From the NCBI GenBank assembly GCA_023241745.1, contig JALQCY010000001.1:372001-436000 (forward strand): DNA of 64,000 nucleotides. Reading direction: 5' to 3'. Position numbers and translations under genes: made by a program. The notes under the pieces were generated by a model, which was given only the letters and a program-made list of their open reading frames with translations, was not told where the DNA came from and searched no databases. The stretch's first letter is position 1; every line of letters begins with the position of its first letter. Below, piece by piece: positions 28,709 to 36,688 of this stretch. The DNA comes from Isoptericola peretonis. Lineage in GTDB: Bacteria > Actinomycetota > Actinomycetes > Actinomycetales > Cellulomonadaceae.

Positions 28709-29562
28709 CCGCCGTCGACCTGCCCTCCCCCGTGACCCCGCTCGCCTCGGCGACGGGCCCCGGCAGCGACCGGCTCGCGCAGGTGCGTGCGCGAGCAGCG
28801 GCCCGCGACACCTCCCGCGCGGCCCGGACGCGCGCCCGCGCCGCCCGGCACCGCCGCTCCGTCGAGGAGCTGCGCCACGTCGTCGAGCGCGGGCAGGCCC
28901 AGCTGCACGCCGGCTCCGGCCGCCCCGAGGCGACGGCGGAGGAGGTCGTGGCATGGGCGGTCCGCGAGTTCGGCCCGTTCCTCGCCGTCGCGTCGTCGAT
29001 GCAGGACCTGGTGCTGGCGCACCTCGTGTCCCGGCAGCTCCCGTTCGTGGACGTGCTCTTCGGCGACACCGGCTACCACTTCGCGGAGACGCTCGGCACC
29101 CGCGGCGCCGTCGAGATCGAGATGGACGTGGACGTCGTCGACGTCCGGCCCGAGCTGACCGTCGCCGAGCAGGACGCGGCGCACGGCCCGCGCCTGCACG
29201 ACCGCGACCCCGAGGCCTGCTGCGCCATGCGCAAGGTGGCCCCCATGCGTGACGCCCTCCAGGGCTACGAGGCGTGGGCCACCGGCGTCCGCCGCGGCGA
29301 GACGGCGGCCCGGGCCAACGCTCCGCTCGTCACCTTCGACGAGCGCAACGGCGTCGTGAAGATCAACCCCCTGGCCGCCTGGACCGACGAGGAGGTCGCC
29401 GCCTACGCGGAGCGGTACGGCGTGGTGGTGAACCCGCTGCTCGCCGACGGCTACCCGTCGGTGGGCTGCGCGCCCTGCACGCAGCGCGTCGAGGCCGGCC
29501 AGGACGCCCGCGCCGGGCGCTGGGCCGGCCTGGACAAGACCGAGTGCGGGCTGCACGCATGA
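28705..29562 (+). CDS. cysH: Phosphoadenylyl/adenylyl-sulfate reductase CysH
   Basis: CysH reduces APS or PAPS to sulfite. The 285-residue protein has the Fe4S4-binding pairs CC (EACCAMRK, near residue 171) and CxxC (GCAPC, near residue 255), which indicate the APS-reductase subtype. The C-terminal ECGLH carries the catalytic Cys. SSMQDLVLAHL is the family phosphate loop. An N-terminal extension of about 50 residues is Arg/Ala rich. It overlaps both neighbours by ATGA, so it is translated with them. No sulfate adenylyltransferase genes lie nearby. Confidence 0.93.
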   Translation: MTAVDLPSPVTPLASATGPGSDRLAQVRARAAARDTSRAARTRARAARHRRSVEELRHVVERGQAQLHAGSGRPEATAEEVVAWAVREFGPFLAVASSMQDLVLAHLVSRQLPFVDVLFGDTGYHFAETLGTRGAVEIEMDVDVVDVRPELTVAEQDAAHGPRLHDRDPEACCAMRKVAPMRDALQGYEAWATGVRRGETAARANAPLVTFDERNGVVKINPLAAWTDEEVAAYAERYGVVVNPLLADGYPSVGCAPCTQRVEAGQDARAGRWAGLDKTECGLHA

Positions 29563-30926
29563 CCGAGCGCAGGCGCCCCGCGGCCGGCTCGCGACCGGCA
29601 CCCGGCCCGGCTCCGCACGAGACCTACCCGCTGGGCCTGCGCGTCACCGGCCGGCTCGTGATCGTGGTCGGCGGCGGGCCGGTGGCGCTGCGGCGCGTGC
29701 GCGGGCTGCTCGCCGCGGGCGCCCGGGTGCGGGTGGTCGCCCCCGACGTCGTGCCCGAGCTCGCCGCGCTGGTGGCCGCCGGTGCGGTGGAGCGGGTCAC
29801 CCGCGGATACTGCGACGGGGACCTCGACGACGCCTGGCTCGTGCACACGGCGACCGGGGACCCCGCGGTGGACGCCCGCGTGGCCGCGGACGCGGAGCTG
29901 CTGCGCACGTTCTGCGTCACGGCGGGCGACGCCGGGCTCGGCAGCGCGTGGGTTCCCGCGGTGGCACGCACGCCCGTCGCCGACGCCGCCGGGCGCGCCG
30001 CCGGCGACCTCACGATCGCGGTGACCGCCGCGCGCGACCCGCGGCGCGCCGTCCGGGTGCGGGACGCCGTGGTGGCCGGCCTCGACGACGGCAGCCTGCC
30101 GCTGCGCGCCGTGCGCCCCGCCGTCGCCCCCGACGAGGCGCCGGCCGACGGCACGCGTCCCGGTCGCGTCGCGCTCGTGGGCGGCGGGCCGGGCGACCCC
30201 GGGCTCGTCACGGTGCGAGGCCGGCGGCTGCTGGCCGCGGCGCACGTCGTCGTCGTGGACCGTCTGGCGCCGCGCGGGCTGCTGGCCGGGCTCGGCGACG
30301 ACGTCGAGGTGATCGACGTGGGCAAGACGTCCGGGAACCACCCCGTGCCCCAGGAGGAGATCTCGGCCCTTCTGGTCCGCCACGCGCTCGCGGGACGGGA
30401 CGTGGTACGCCTCAAGGGCGGCGACCCGTACGTCTTCGGCCGCGGCGGCGAGGAGCTCGACGCCTGCCGCGCCGTCGGGATCGAGGTGGAGATCGTGCCG
30501 GGCGTGACCTCCGCGGTCTCCGTGCCGGCGGCCGCCGGCATCCCGGTCACCCACCGCGGGCTGGCGCGCGGGTTCAGCGTGCTCACCGGGCACGACGACG
30601 TCGGCCACGTGCCGGGCGGCACCGACCACACGCTGGTGCTCCTCATGGGCGTGACGCGGCTCGCCGACACCGCCCGGGCCCTGGTCGAGGCCGGCCGCCC
30701 GGCGAGCACGCCCGTCGCCGTCGTGGAGGACGGGTTCGGCCCGCGCCAGCGCACCACCGTCGGCACGCTCGCCGACATCGCCGACCGCGCACGCGCCGTC
30801 GGCGTGCAGGCGCCCGCCGTGACCGTCGTGGGCGACGTGGTGCGGCGCAGCCCGGCCTGGCCGGAGCCGCTGCCCACGGCCGTCGCCGCTCACGCCGGCG
30901 CCGGCCGGCCCGTGAAGTCGTCGTGA
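29559..30926 (+). CDS. cysG: Siroheme synthase CysG (precorrin-2 dehydrogenase and uroporphyrinogen-III methyltransferase)
   Basis: The 455-residue product makes sirohydrochlorin for the sulfite reductase. Residues 30-175 form the NAD-binding Met8-like domain (VVGGGPVALRRV). Residues 200-440 form the SAM methyltransferase domain: VGGGPGDPGLVTVRG, then VVRLKGGDPYVFGRGGEE, EIVPGVTSAVSVPAAAGIPVTHRG, and SVLTGH. Its ferrochelatase activity may be weak or unused since cbiX follows. The overlap with cysH is ATGA. Confidence 0.94.
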   Translation: MTERRRPAAGSRPAPGPAPHETYPLGLRVTGRLVIVVGGGPVALRRVRGLLAAGARVRVVAPDVVPELAALVAAGAVERVTRGYCDGDLDDAWLVHTATGDPAVDARVAADAELLRTFCVTAGDAGLGSAWVPAVARTPVADAAGRAAGDLTIAVTAARDPRRAVRVRDAVVAGLDDGSLPLRAVRPAVAPDEAPADGTRPGRVALVGGGPGDPGLVTVRGRRLLAAAHVVVVDRLAPRGLLAGLGDDVEVIDVGKTSGNHPVPQEEISALLVRHALAGRDVVRLKGGDPYVFGRGGEELDACRAVGIEVEIVPGVTSAVSVPAAAGIPVTHRGLARGFSVLTGHDDVGHVPGGTDHTLVLLMGVTRLADTARALVEAGRPASTPVAVVEDGFGPRQRTTVGTLADIADRARAVGVQAPAVTVVGDVVRRSPAWPEPLPTAVAAHAGAGRPVKSS

Positions 30927-30969
30927 CGAGCGTTCACCGGCCCGAAACGGCGGTGTGCGCCGCGCCGCC

Positions 30970-30975
30970 TAGGGT
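30970..30975 (+). promoter_or_regulatory. Leaderless -10 of the cbiX-like gene
   Basis: TAGGGT ends six bases before ATG 30982, which may give this gene its own promoter besides the sir operon. Confidence 0.55.
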
Positions 30976-30981
30976 CGCGCC

Positions 30982-31734
30982 ATGACAGCGACCGCCCGGC
31001 CCGCCCTGCTCGCGATCTCGCACGGCACCGCGTCGACCACCGGCGCGGGCGCCGTGGCGACGCTCGTCGACGCGGTCGCCGACCGCCTGGACGCGCCGGT
31101 GCACGCCGGCTTCGTCGACGTCCAGCAGCCCGACGTCCCGACCTGCCTCGCGGGCCTGCGGGACGACCCCGCGGTGGACGCGACCGTCGTCGTGCCGCTG
31201 CTGCTGTCCGCCGGCTACCACGTGCACGTCGACCTGCGGGAGGACGTCGACGCCGCGGCCGCCGGCGGCGACGCCGTCACGCTCGGCGGCGCGCTCGGGC
31301 CGGACGACCGGCTCGTCGACGTCCTCGAGCGGCGCCTGGCCGAGGCGGGGCTGCGCGACGACGACACCGTCGTGCTGGCCGCCGCCGGGTCGAGCGACGC
31401 GCGCGCCGTCGCGGACTGCGAGGCCACGGCCGCCCGGCTGGGCGAGCGCCTCGGGCGCGTCGTCGCCGTCGGGTACATCGCGAACGCCACGCCGCGCGTG
31501 CACGAGGTGGTCGCGGCGGCCCGCGACCGCGCGCCGGACCGGCGCGTCGTCGTCGCTGCGTACCTTCTCGCGCCGGGCTTCTTCGCCGACCTCGCCGCGC
31601 GTGCGGGCGGCGACGTGACGACCGCGCCGCTGCTCGTCGCCCACGAGGACGCCCCCGCGGAGCTGGTCGACGTCGTCCTCGACCGCTACCGGGCCGTCGT
31701 CAGAGCAGCCGGCGCGCCGCGGCCCACCGCGTGA
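30982..31734 (+). CDS. Sirohydrochlorin chelatase, CbiX/SirB-like
   Basis: The 250-residue protein has two tandem CbiX-type half-domains, with AISHGTAS near residue 12 (His ligand) and VVVPLLLSAGYHVHVDL near 75. The second half has VLAAAGSS and VVAAYLLAPGFFADL. It would insert Fe2+ into sirohydrochlorin to finish siroheme for the sulfite reductase. Its end overlaps the convergent response regulator gene by 35 bases. Confidence 0.9.
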   Translation: MTATARPALLAISHGTASTTGAGAVATLVDAVADRLDAPVHAGFVDVQQPDVPTCLAGLRDDPAVDATVVVPLLLSAGYHVHVDLREDVDAAAAGGDAVTLGGALGPDDRLVDVLERRLAEAGLRDDDTVVLAAAGSSDARAVADCEATAARLGERLGRVVAVGYIANATPRVHEVVAAARDRAPDRRVVVAAYLLAPGFFADLAARAGGDVTTAPLLVAHEDAPAELVDVVLDRYRAVVRAAGAPRPTA

Positions 31735-32386
31735 GCTCGTAGCGGCTGGAGAGCTGGAGCTTGCGCAGCACGGCGGACACGTGCGTCTCGACCGTCTTGA
31801 TGGAGATGAACAGCTCGCTCGCCACCTCGCGGTAGGAGTACCCGCGCGCGATGAGGCGCATGACCTCCTGCTCGCGCTTGGACAGCCGGTCGAGCTCGTC
31901 GTCGGCGACGGCGACGTCTCCGGCGGCGGTACCGAACGCGTCCAGCACGAAGCCCGCGAGCCGCGGGGAGAAGACCGCGTCTCCCCCGGCCACGCGCACC
32001 ACCGCGCCCGACAGGTCGGACGCCGAGATGTTCTTCGTGACGTACCCGCGCGCGCCGGCGCGGATGACGGCCACGACGTCCTCCGCCGCGTCCGACACCG
32101 ACAGCGCGAGGAAACGCGTGTCGCCGAGCAGGTCGGCGCAGCGCCGGACCACCTCGGCGCCGCCGCCGCCGTTGCCACCCGGCAGGTGCACGTCGAGCAG
32201 CACCACGGGCGGGCGGTGCTCGTGCACGACGGCGACGGCCTGGTCGACGTCCGCGGCCTCGCCCACCACGTCCACCCGCCCGTCCAGGCTGGCGCGCACG
32301 CCCGTGCGGAACATGTGGTGGTCGTCGACGAGGACGACCGGGACCGGCCCGGTCGGTGGCGTCGTCGCGTCGGTGGGTGTGGTCAC
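31700..32386 (-). CDS. NarL/LuxR-type response regulator
   Basis: The 228-residue protein has a receiver domain with VVLVDDHHMFR at the N-terminus and the phosphorylated Asp in VVLLDVHLPGGN, and a C-terminal LuxR helix-turn-helix (LSKREQEVMRLIARGYSYREVASELFISIKTVETHVSAVLRKL). It is coupled by a four-base overlap to the PspC-type kinase. It most likely controls the divergent PspC/LiaF-like genes in envelope stress, as LiaR-type pairs do. The receiver has a small glycine-rich insertion GGNGGGG after the Asp loop. Confidence 0.93.
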   Translation of the reverse strand: MTTPTDATTPPTGPVPVVLVDDHHMFRTGVRASLDGRVDVVGEAADVDQAVAVVHEHRPPVVLLDVHLPGGNGGGGAEVVRRCADLLGDTRFLALSVSDAAEDVVAVIRAGARGYVTKNISASDLSGAVVRVAGGDAVFSPRLAGFVLDAFGTAAGDVAVADDELDRLSKREQEVMRLIARGYSYREVASELFISIKTVETHVSAVLRKLQLSSRYELTRWAAARRLL

Positions 32387-33699
32387 GTGCGTGCTCCTTC
32401 GTCGTCGGTCTGGTCCGTCGGCACCGTCTCACCGGTCTCGACGGGCTCCCTCGCTGGGGCCTCGCCGTCTCGCGGCATGCGCAGCCGCACCTCCGTGCCC
32501 CAGCCCGGCCGGCTCGTCACGTCGGCGGTGCCGCCGCGCCGGTGCACGCGGCCCAGGATGGACTCCCGGACGCCGAACCGGTCCGGCGCGATGTCGTCCA
32601 TCTCGAACCCGTCCCCGCGGTCGCGCACGAACATCTCGACGGCGGCGTCGGTCACCTCGAGGTACACGGTCACCGGCGGGCGCCCGTGCACGACGGCGTT
32701 GACCAGCGCCTCGCGGGACGCCTGCAGCAGCGCGGACGTCTCCTCGGTGGGCACGCAGTCGCCCACCATCACCGTCTCGACCTCGACGGCGCGGCCGTCC
32801 TCGACCTCGGCCACCAGGGCCCGCAGCTCGGCCGCGAGCGACGTGCCCGGAGCGGTGCGGTCGGTGTAGAGCCACTCGCGCAGCTCGCGCTCCTGGGCGC
32901 GGGCCATCCGTGCCACCGCCTCCGGGTCGTCGGCGCGCGAGCGGATCAGGGCGAGGGTCTGCAGCACCGAGTCGTGCAGGTGGGCGGCGATGTCGGCGCG
33001 CTCGGACTCCCGCGCGCGGGCGGCCCGCTCGTCGCCCAGCTCGCGCACCAGGCGCAGCCACCAGGGCGCCAGCATGAGCGCCGCGCCGGCGAGCACCGCG
33101 AGGGACGCCACCGCGGCCTGCAGCAGCACGGGCACCGGGGCGTCCTGCCCAATGAGCAGGAGGACTCCCACCATGACGAGGACGACGCCGCCCACGAGGC
33201 GCAGCACCAGCGTCGAGCGCCGGGTGCGCGAGCCGTCGTCCGCGCCGCGTCCACGGTGCGCGGCATCGAGCTGGCTCCACGCGAGCGCCAGGCCGCCGAC
33301 GGCCACGAGCGCCGGCAGCACCCACGACGCTCCGATGTCCCAGCCCGCGCGGATCGCGACCAGCACGAAGGCGCCGGCGATGAGCGCCGCGCCGATGAGG
33401 ACGTCGCGCACGGGCAGCGCCGCGACGGGCCCCTGCAGCCGCAGGCGCGGCGCCAGCCGCTGCATCGCCGTGGGCGTGGCCTCCGCGGCCTGGCGCGGGT
33501 CGCCCGACGGCACGGTCACCCACCAGAAGACGTACGCCACGGCGCCCGCGCCCCCCGCGAGCGTGAACAGCAGGAAGGCCAGCCGGACCACGAGCACCGG
33601 CAGGCCCAGGTGGACGGCCAGGCCCGCGGCGACGCCGCCGAGCATCCGGCCCTGCGGGGGCCGGCGCAGCGGGAGGCGCGGGGGACGATCGGTGCTCAC
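32383..33699 (-). CDS. PspC-domain sensor histidine kinase
   Basis: The 438-residue protein starts with a PspC domain (residues 15-70, MLGGVAAGLAVHLGLPVLVVRLAF), followed by four or so more membrane helices to about residue 215. The HisKA_3 phospho-acceptor is in IAAHLHDSVLQTLALIRS near residue 237. The catalytic domain has the N-box EALVNAVVHG and DRGDGFEMDD. The stimulus is probably the state of the membrane. The GTG at 33699 follows CAGGAT with a gap of seven, consistent with a leaderless start. Confidence 0.9.
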   Translation of the reverse strand: MSTDRPPRLPLRRPPQGRMLGGVAAGLAVHLGLPVLVVRLAFLLFTLAGGAGAVAYVFWWVTVPSGDPRQAAEATPTAMQRLAPRLRLQGPVAALPVRDVLIGAALIAGAFVLVAIRAGWDIGASWVLPALVAVGGLALAWSQLDAAHRGRGADDGSRTRRSTLVLRLVGGVVLVMVGVLLLIGQDAPVPVLLQAAVASLAVLAGAALMLAPWWLRLVRELGDERAARARESERADIAAHLHDSVLQTLALIRSRADDPEAVARMARAQERELREWLYTDRTAPGTSLAAELRALVAEVEDGRAVEVETVMVGDCVPTEETSALLQASREALVNAVVHGRPPVTVYLEVTDAAVEMFVRDRGDGFEMDDIAPDRFGVRESILGRVHRRGGTADVTSRPGWGTEVRLRMPRDGEAPAREPVETGETVPTDQTDDEGART

Positions 33700-33706
33700 G
33701 CTCCCG

Positions 33707-33830
33707 ATCCTGGCACGTCGGGACCTCCCCCGGGCGCGGGATCCCGAGGTTTCAGGGTGGCCCGGCCCGGCGAATCAGGGTCGCGTCAGGGCAGCACCCG
33801 ATGCCGCGGGGGCCGCCGGGTCGCCAGGAT
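33707..33830. promoter_or_regulatory. Divergent leaderless promoters of the PspC modules
   Basis: CAGGAT on the minus strand (33707-33712) is seven bases before the kinase start. CAGGAT on the plus strand (33825-33830) is six bases before the PspC/LiaF-like start. The identical -10 elements bracket the intergenic region; no clear palindrome was seen. Confidence 0.45.
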
Positions 33831-33836
33831 GGAGCC

Positions 33837-35408
33837 ATGAGCACCGACGACCTCCCCCAGCCGCCCGGGCCGCAGCCCGGCGCCGGCGGCGCCCCCGCCG
33901 CCGGCGGCCCCGTGCCTCCCCGCCGCAGCGGCGACGGCTTCTTCGACTCCATCCGCCGGTTGGGGCTCGCGCGCTCCGACCAGCGCTGGGTGGGCGGCGT
34001 CGCGGGCGGCGTGGCCGAGCGGTTCGGCCTGGACCCGCTGCTGGTGCGAGGCCTTCTGATCCTCAGCTTCTTCCTCACCGGCGTGGGCATCGTCGTCTAC
34101 GCGATCGCGTGGGCCCTGCTGCCCGAGCGGGACGGCCGGATCCACCTCCAGCAGGCCGTCCGCGGCGACTTCGACGTCGCCCTGCTCGGCGCGACGGTCG
34201 CCCTGATCGTCGGCTTCGCCTGGGGCGACGGCCTCGGCTGGTGGGGCTTCGGGATCGAGTGGATCAGCGCCGTGCTCTGGGTCGCCGTGTGGGTCGCGGT
34301 CGTCTGGCTCGTCGTCAAGCTGATCCGCGACCGCCGGCCGCGCGACGGCGGAGGCACCCGCGTCCCGCCCGTGCCTCCGTACCCCGCGCAGCCGGCCTAC
34401 CCCGCGCAGCCGGCCTACCCCGCCCAGTCGGCCTACTCCGCCCAGTCGGCCTACCCGGCGGCGTCCGAGGGCCGGGACGTCCCGGGCAGCACCGACGCCC
34501 CGGGTGCCATGGGCGGACCGGGCGCCGCAGGGACGCCGGGTGCCGCGAGCGCGGACACACCGTCGGAGCCGTTCACCCCAGCGCCTCCGGCGCCGTACGT
34601 GACGACGCCGCCGAGCACGTGGGCCGCCGCCCCGGCGCCCCTGCCCGCACCCCCGCTGCCCGCGCCCCCGGCCGCCCCGGCCCCGGCACCGCTCCCCCCG
34701 CGCCCGCCCAGGCCGGTGCGTCGCGGTCCCGGCGCCGGCGCCGTGGGGATCGTGCTCGGGCTGGTGCTGCTCGCCGGCGCCCTGCTGCTGGTCGCCGACC
34801 GCACCGGCAACCTCGACCTGCCGCTCGGCCCGACCTGGCTCGGCGCGTCGATCGTCATCCTCGGCCTCGGCGTCGTCGTCACCGGCCTGCGGGGTCGCCG
34901 CGGCGGCACGCTGACCTTCCTCGCGATCCTCGCGCTGATCGCGGGCATCTTCACCTGGCCGTTCGCCGGGGACCGGGACCCGTGGGGCTTCTGGGACGAC
35001 CCCCAGGACCTCGGGGCCGCCACCGTCGTCAGCGACGGCACGCTGGTCCCGACCTCGGTCGACGAGGCCGAGGACGGCGTGCAGGTGCGCTTCGGCAGCG
35101 CCGTCGTCGACCTCACCGAGCTCGACCTGTCCGACGTGACGCCCGGCGACCCCGTCGTCGTCCCGATCTCCATGACGGCCGGGAGCACGCACGTGCGCAT
35201 CCCGTCCGACGAGGCCGTCGAGGCCGACGTCGAGGTCCTCGCCGGCAACGTCACCTGGCGCGCGGACGGCAGCGACCGATCCGTGAACACCTACACCAAC
35301 GGCCCGGCCCGGTTCAGCACCGACGAGGCGCGCGACGGCGACGGCGCCCGCCTCCTGCTGGACGTCGACGTGCGCGCCGGCGACCTGACCATCGAGGAGT
35401 CCCGATGA
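33837..35408 (+). CDS. PspC-domain membrane protein with LiaF-like C-terminus
   Basis: This 523-residue protein has a Pro/Gly-rich start, then a PspC domain at residues 45-105 (RWVGGVAGGVAERFGLDPLLVRGLLILSFFLTG) and two more helices. A long Pro/Ala-rich cytoplasmic linker (residues 175-300) contains four YPAQPA-type repeats. Further helices precede a C-terminal beta-rich domain (residues 395-523) resembling LiaF/cell wall-active antibiotic response proteins. Divergent from a PspC-type kinase, it is probably part of the same envelope stress circuit. It overlaps the next gene by ATGA. Confidence 0.85.
   Translation: MSTDDLPQPPGPQPGAGGAPAAGGPVPPRRSGDGFFDSIRRLGLARSDQRWVGGVAGGVAERFGLDPLLVRGLLILSFFLTGVGIVVYAIAWALLPERDGRIHLQQAVRGDFDVALLGATVALIVGFAWGDGLGWWGFGIEWISAVLWVAVWVAVVWLVVKLIRDRRPRDGGGTRVPPVPPYPAQPAYPAQPAYPAQSAYSAQSAYPAASEGRDVPGSTDAPGAMGGPGAAGTPGAASADTPSEPFTPAPPAPYVTTPPSTWAAAPAPLPAPPLPAPPAAPAPAPLPPRPPRPVRRGPGAGAVGIVLGLVLLAGALLLVADRTGNLDLPLGPTWLGASIVILGLGVVVTGLRGRRGGTLTFLAILALIAGIFTWPFAGDRDPWGFWDDPQDLGAATVVSDGTLVPTSVDEAEDGVQVRFGSAVVDLTELDLSDVTPGDPVVVPISMTAGSTHVRIPSDEAVEADVEVLAGNVTWRADGSDRSVNTYTNGPARFSTDEARDGDGARLLLDVDVRAGDLTIEESR
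34380..34451 (+). repeat. Four tandem 18-base repeats within the PspC/LiaF gene
   Basis: Four in-frame copies of an 18-base unit encode Y-P/S-A-Q-P/S-A in the disordered linker. Such units change copy number easily, so the linker length may vary among strains. Confidence 0.85.
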
Positions 35409-35956
35409 GCGACGACAAGCCCACGACGCCCCTGCCCCGCGACCGGTCCGAGGACGTCGACGAGACGCGGGCGCTGCCCGCCGCCGACGCCACCCGGGCC
35501 CTCCCGGCGGCCGACGAGACGCGGGCGCTGCCCGCGGCCGACGAGACCCGGGCGCTGCCCGCGGCCGGGCCGGACGACCCGCTCTCGGTCTTCGACCGGC
35601 CCGACCCGGCGCCGTACGGCGACCCCGCGCCGTCGCCCGGCGCCGCGCCCTTCGACGCGGCCCCGCCCTCCGAACCGGCACCTGCGGCCGACCCCGCGCC
35701 GGCCGCCCGTCCCGCGGACGAACGCGCCGGCACCGCCCCGGCGGCGACCGTGTCCTCGGGGCCGCGGTCCAGCACCATCGTGTGGGGCTTCCTCGTCATC
35801 GCGTTCGGCGTCGGTCTGCTGGCCAACGCCGCCGGCGCGCGCATCGACGTCGAGCTCGCCGCCATCGTGCTGCTCGCAGCGGCGGGCGTGCTGCTCGTGG
35901 TCGGCTCGGTGGTCAGCGCGGTGCGCCGCCGTCGGCGGTCGGCGGGGGCTCGGTAG
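35405..35956 (+). CDS. Small membrane protein with repetitive cytoplasmic tail
   Basis: The 183-residue product has a charged N-terminal tail with four 9-residue repeats (D-E-T-R-A-L-P-A-A, residues 19-54), a Pro/Ala-rich stretch to about residue 110, two C-terminal hydrophobic helices and an Arg-rich end. I recognise no domain. It overlaps the PspC/LiaF gene by ATGA and probably acts with it. Its 3' end overlaps the convergent gene by 44 bases. Confidence 0.75.
   Translation: MSDDKPTTPLPRDRSEDVDETRALPAADATRALPAADETRALPAADETRALPAAGPDDPLSVFDRPDPAPYGDPAPSPGAAPFDAAPPSEPAPAADPAPAARPADERAGTAPAATVSSGPRSSTIVWGFLVIAFGVGLLANAAGARIDVELAAIVLLAAAGVLLVVGSVVSAVRRRRRSAGAR
35459..35566 (+). repeat. Four tandem 27-base repeats
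   Basis: Four in-frame 27-base units encode DETRALPAA or DATRALPAA. Copies 1, 3 and 4 are nearly identical in DNA and copy 2 differs at many third positions, so the array is partly old and partly recent. Confidence 0.88.
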
Positions 35957-36575
35957 GTCCGCCGCCGGCCCCGCCGCCCGGCGCGGCCGGCGGTGCCTCG
36001 GGAGCCGTGCGGGTGCTCGGCCGCTCGGGCGGCGGGCCGGGCCGCGTCGGCTCCACGGGGCGCGTCGGCTCGATCGGGTCGTTGCGGTGCGCGGCGTGCG
36101 ACAGGTCGCCGGACGACGTGAAGCCCGGCGCGTCCACCACCCGCGGCCCGCCCGCGAGCCTGCGCAGCGCGCTGCCGAGCAGGACGAACAGGATCCCCAG
36201 GCCGATGACCAGGGCGCACACGCCGAACGCCACGACCGACGTGAACAGCGAGGCCCGCAGGAACGACGCGTTCATGACCGTGTCGCGGGTCGGGTCGTCC
36301 TGCGCGAGCTCCGCATAGGTCTGCCCGCCGGACGCCTCGAGGGCGTGCTTGTTGATCACCTCGGCCTGCGCGTAGGCGGTGAAGGGGCCGGCCACGTGCT
36401 GACCGGCGAACATGCTCGCGTCGTCGGAGACGGTGATCTGCTCGTCGGACAGGGTCTGGGACACGACGACCCACACCCCCAGGCCCGCGATGATCATGAC
36501 GATCCCGGCGATGAGGGTGATCAGCCCGATCCCTCGGACGCCCTTCGGCGGTTGAACGGTGACCGTGCTCGACAT
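35913..36575 (-). CDS. Two-helix membrane protein of unknown function
   Basis: This 220-residue protein has one helix at residues 13-38 (GLITLIAGIVMIIAGLGVWVVV), an extracytoplasmic domain of about 80 residues (residues 40-110), a second helix (SLFTSVVAFGVCALVIGLGILFVLLG), and a Pro-rich cytoplasmic tail. The family is unknown to me. The ATG at 36575 is preceded by AGGAAGAGG. The last 44 bases overlap the convergent repeat-bearing gene. Confidence 0.75.
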   Translation of the reverse strand: MSSTVTVQPPKGVRGIGLITLIAGIVMIIAGLGVWVVVSQTLSDEQITVSDDASMFAGQHVAGPFTAYAQAEVINKHALEASGGQTYAELAQDDPTRDTVMNASFLRASLFTSVVAFGVCALVIGLGILFVLLGSALRRLAGGPRVVDAPGFTSSGDLSHAAHRNDPIEPTRPVEPTRPGPPPERPSTRTAPEAPPAAPGGGAGGGPTEPPPTADGGAPR

Positions 36576-36676
36576 GTCGCACCTCTTCCTGGGGTGGGCC
36601 GCGCGTGGTGTCGCTCTCCGCACGGTAGCGCCGGTTCCCGCCGGCGGCGCGGCGAACCCCCAGGTGGCGGCGATGG

Positions 36677-36682
36677 CAGGAT
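36677..36682 (+). promoter_or_regulatory. Probable leaderless -10 of the glycosyltransferase
   Basis: CAGGAT ends six bases before the GTG at 36689. Confidence 0.45.
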
Positions 36683-36688
36683 GACCCG

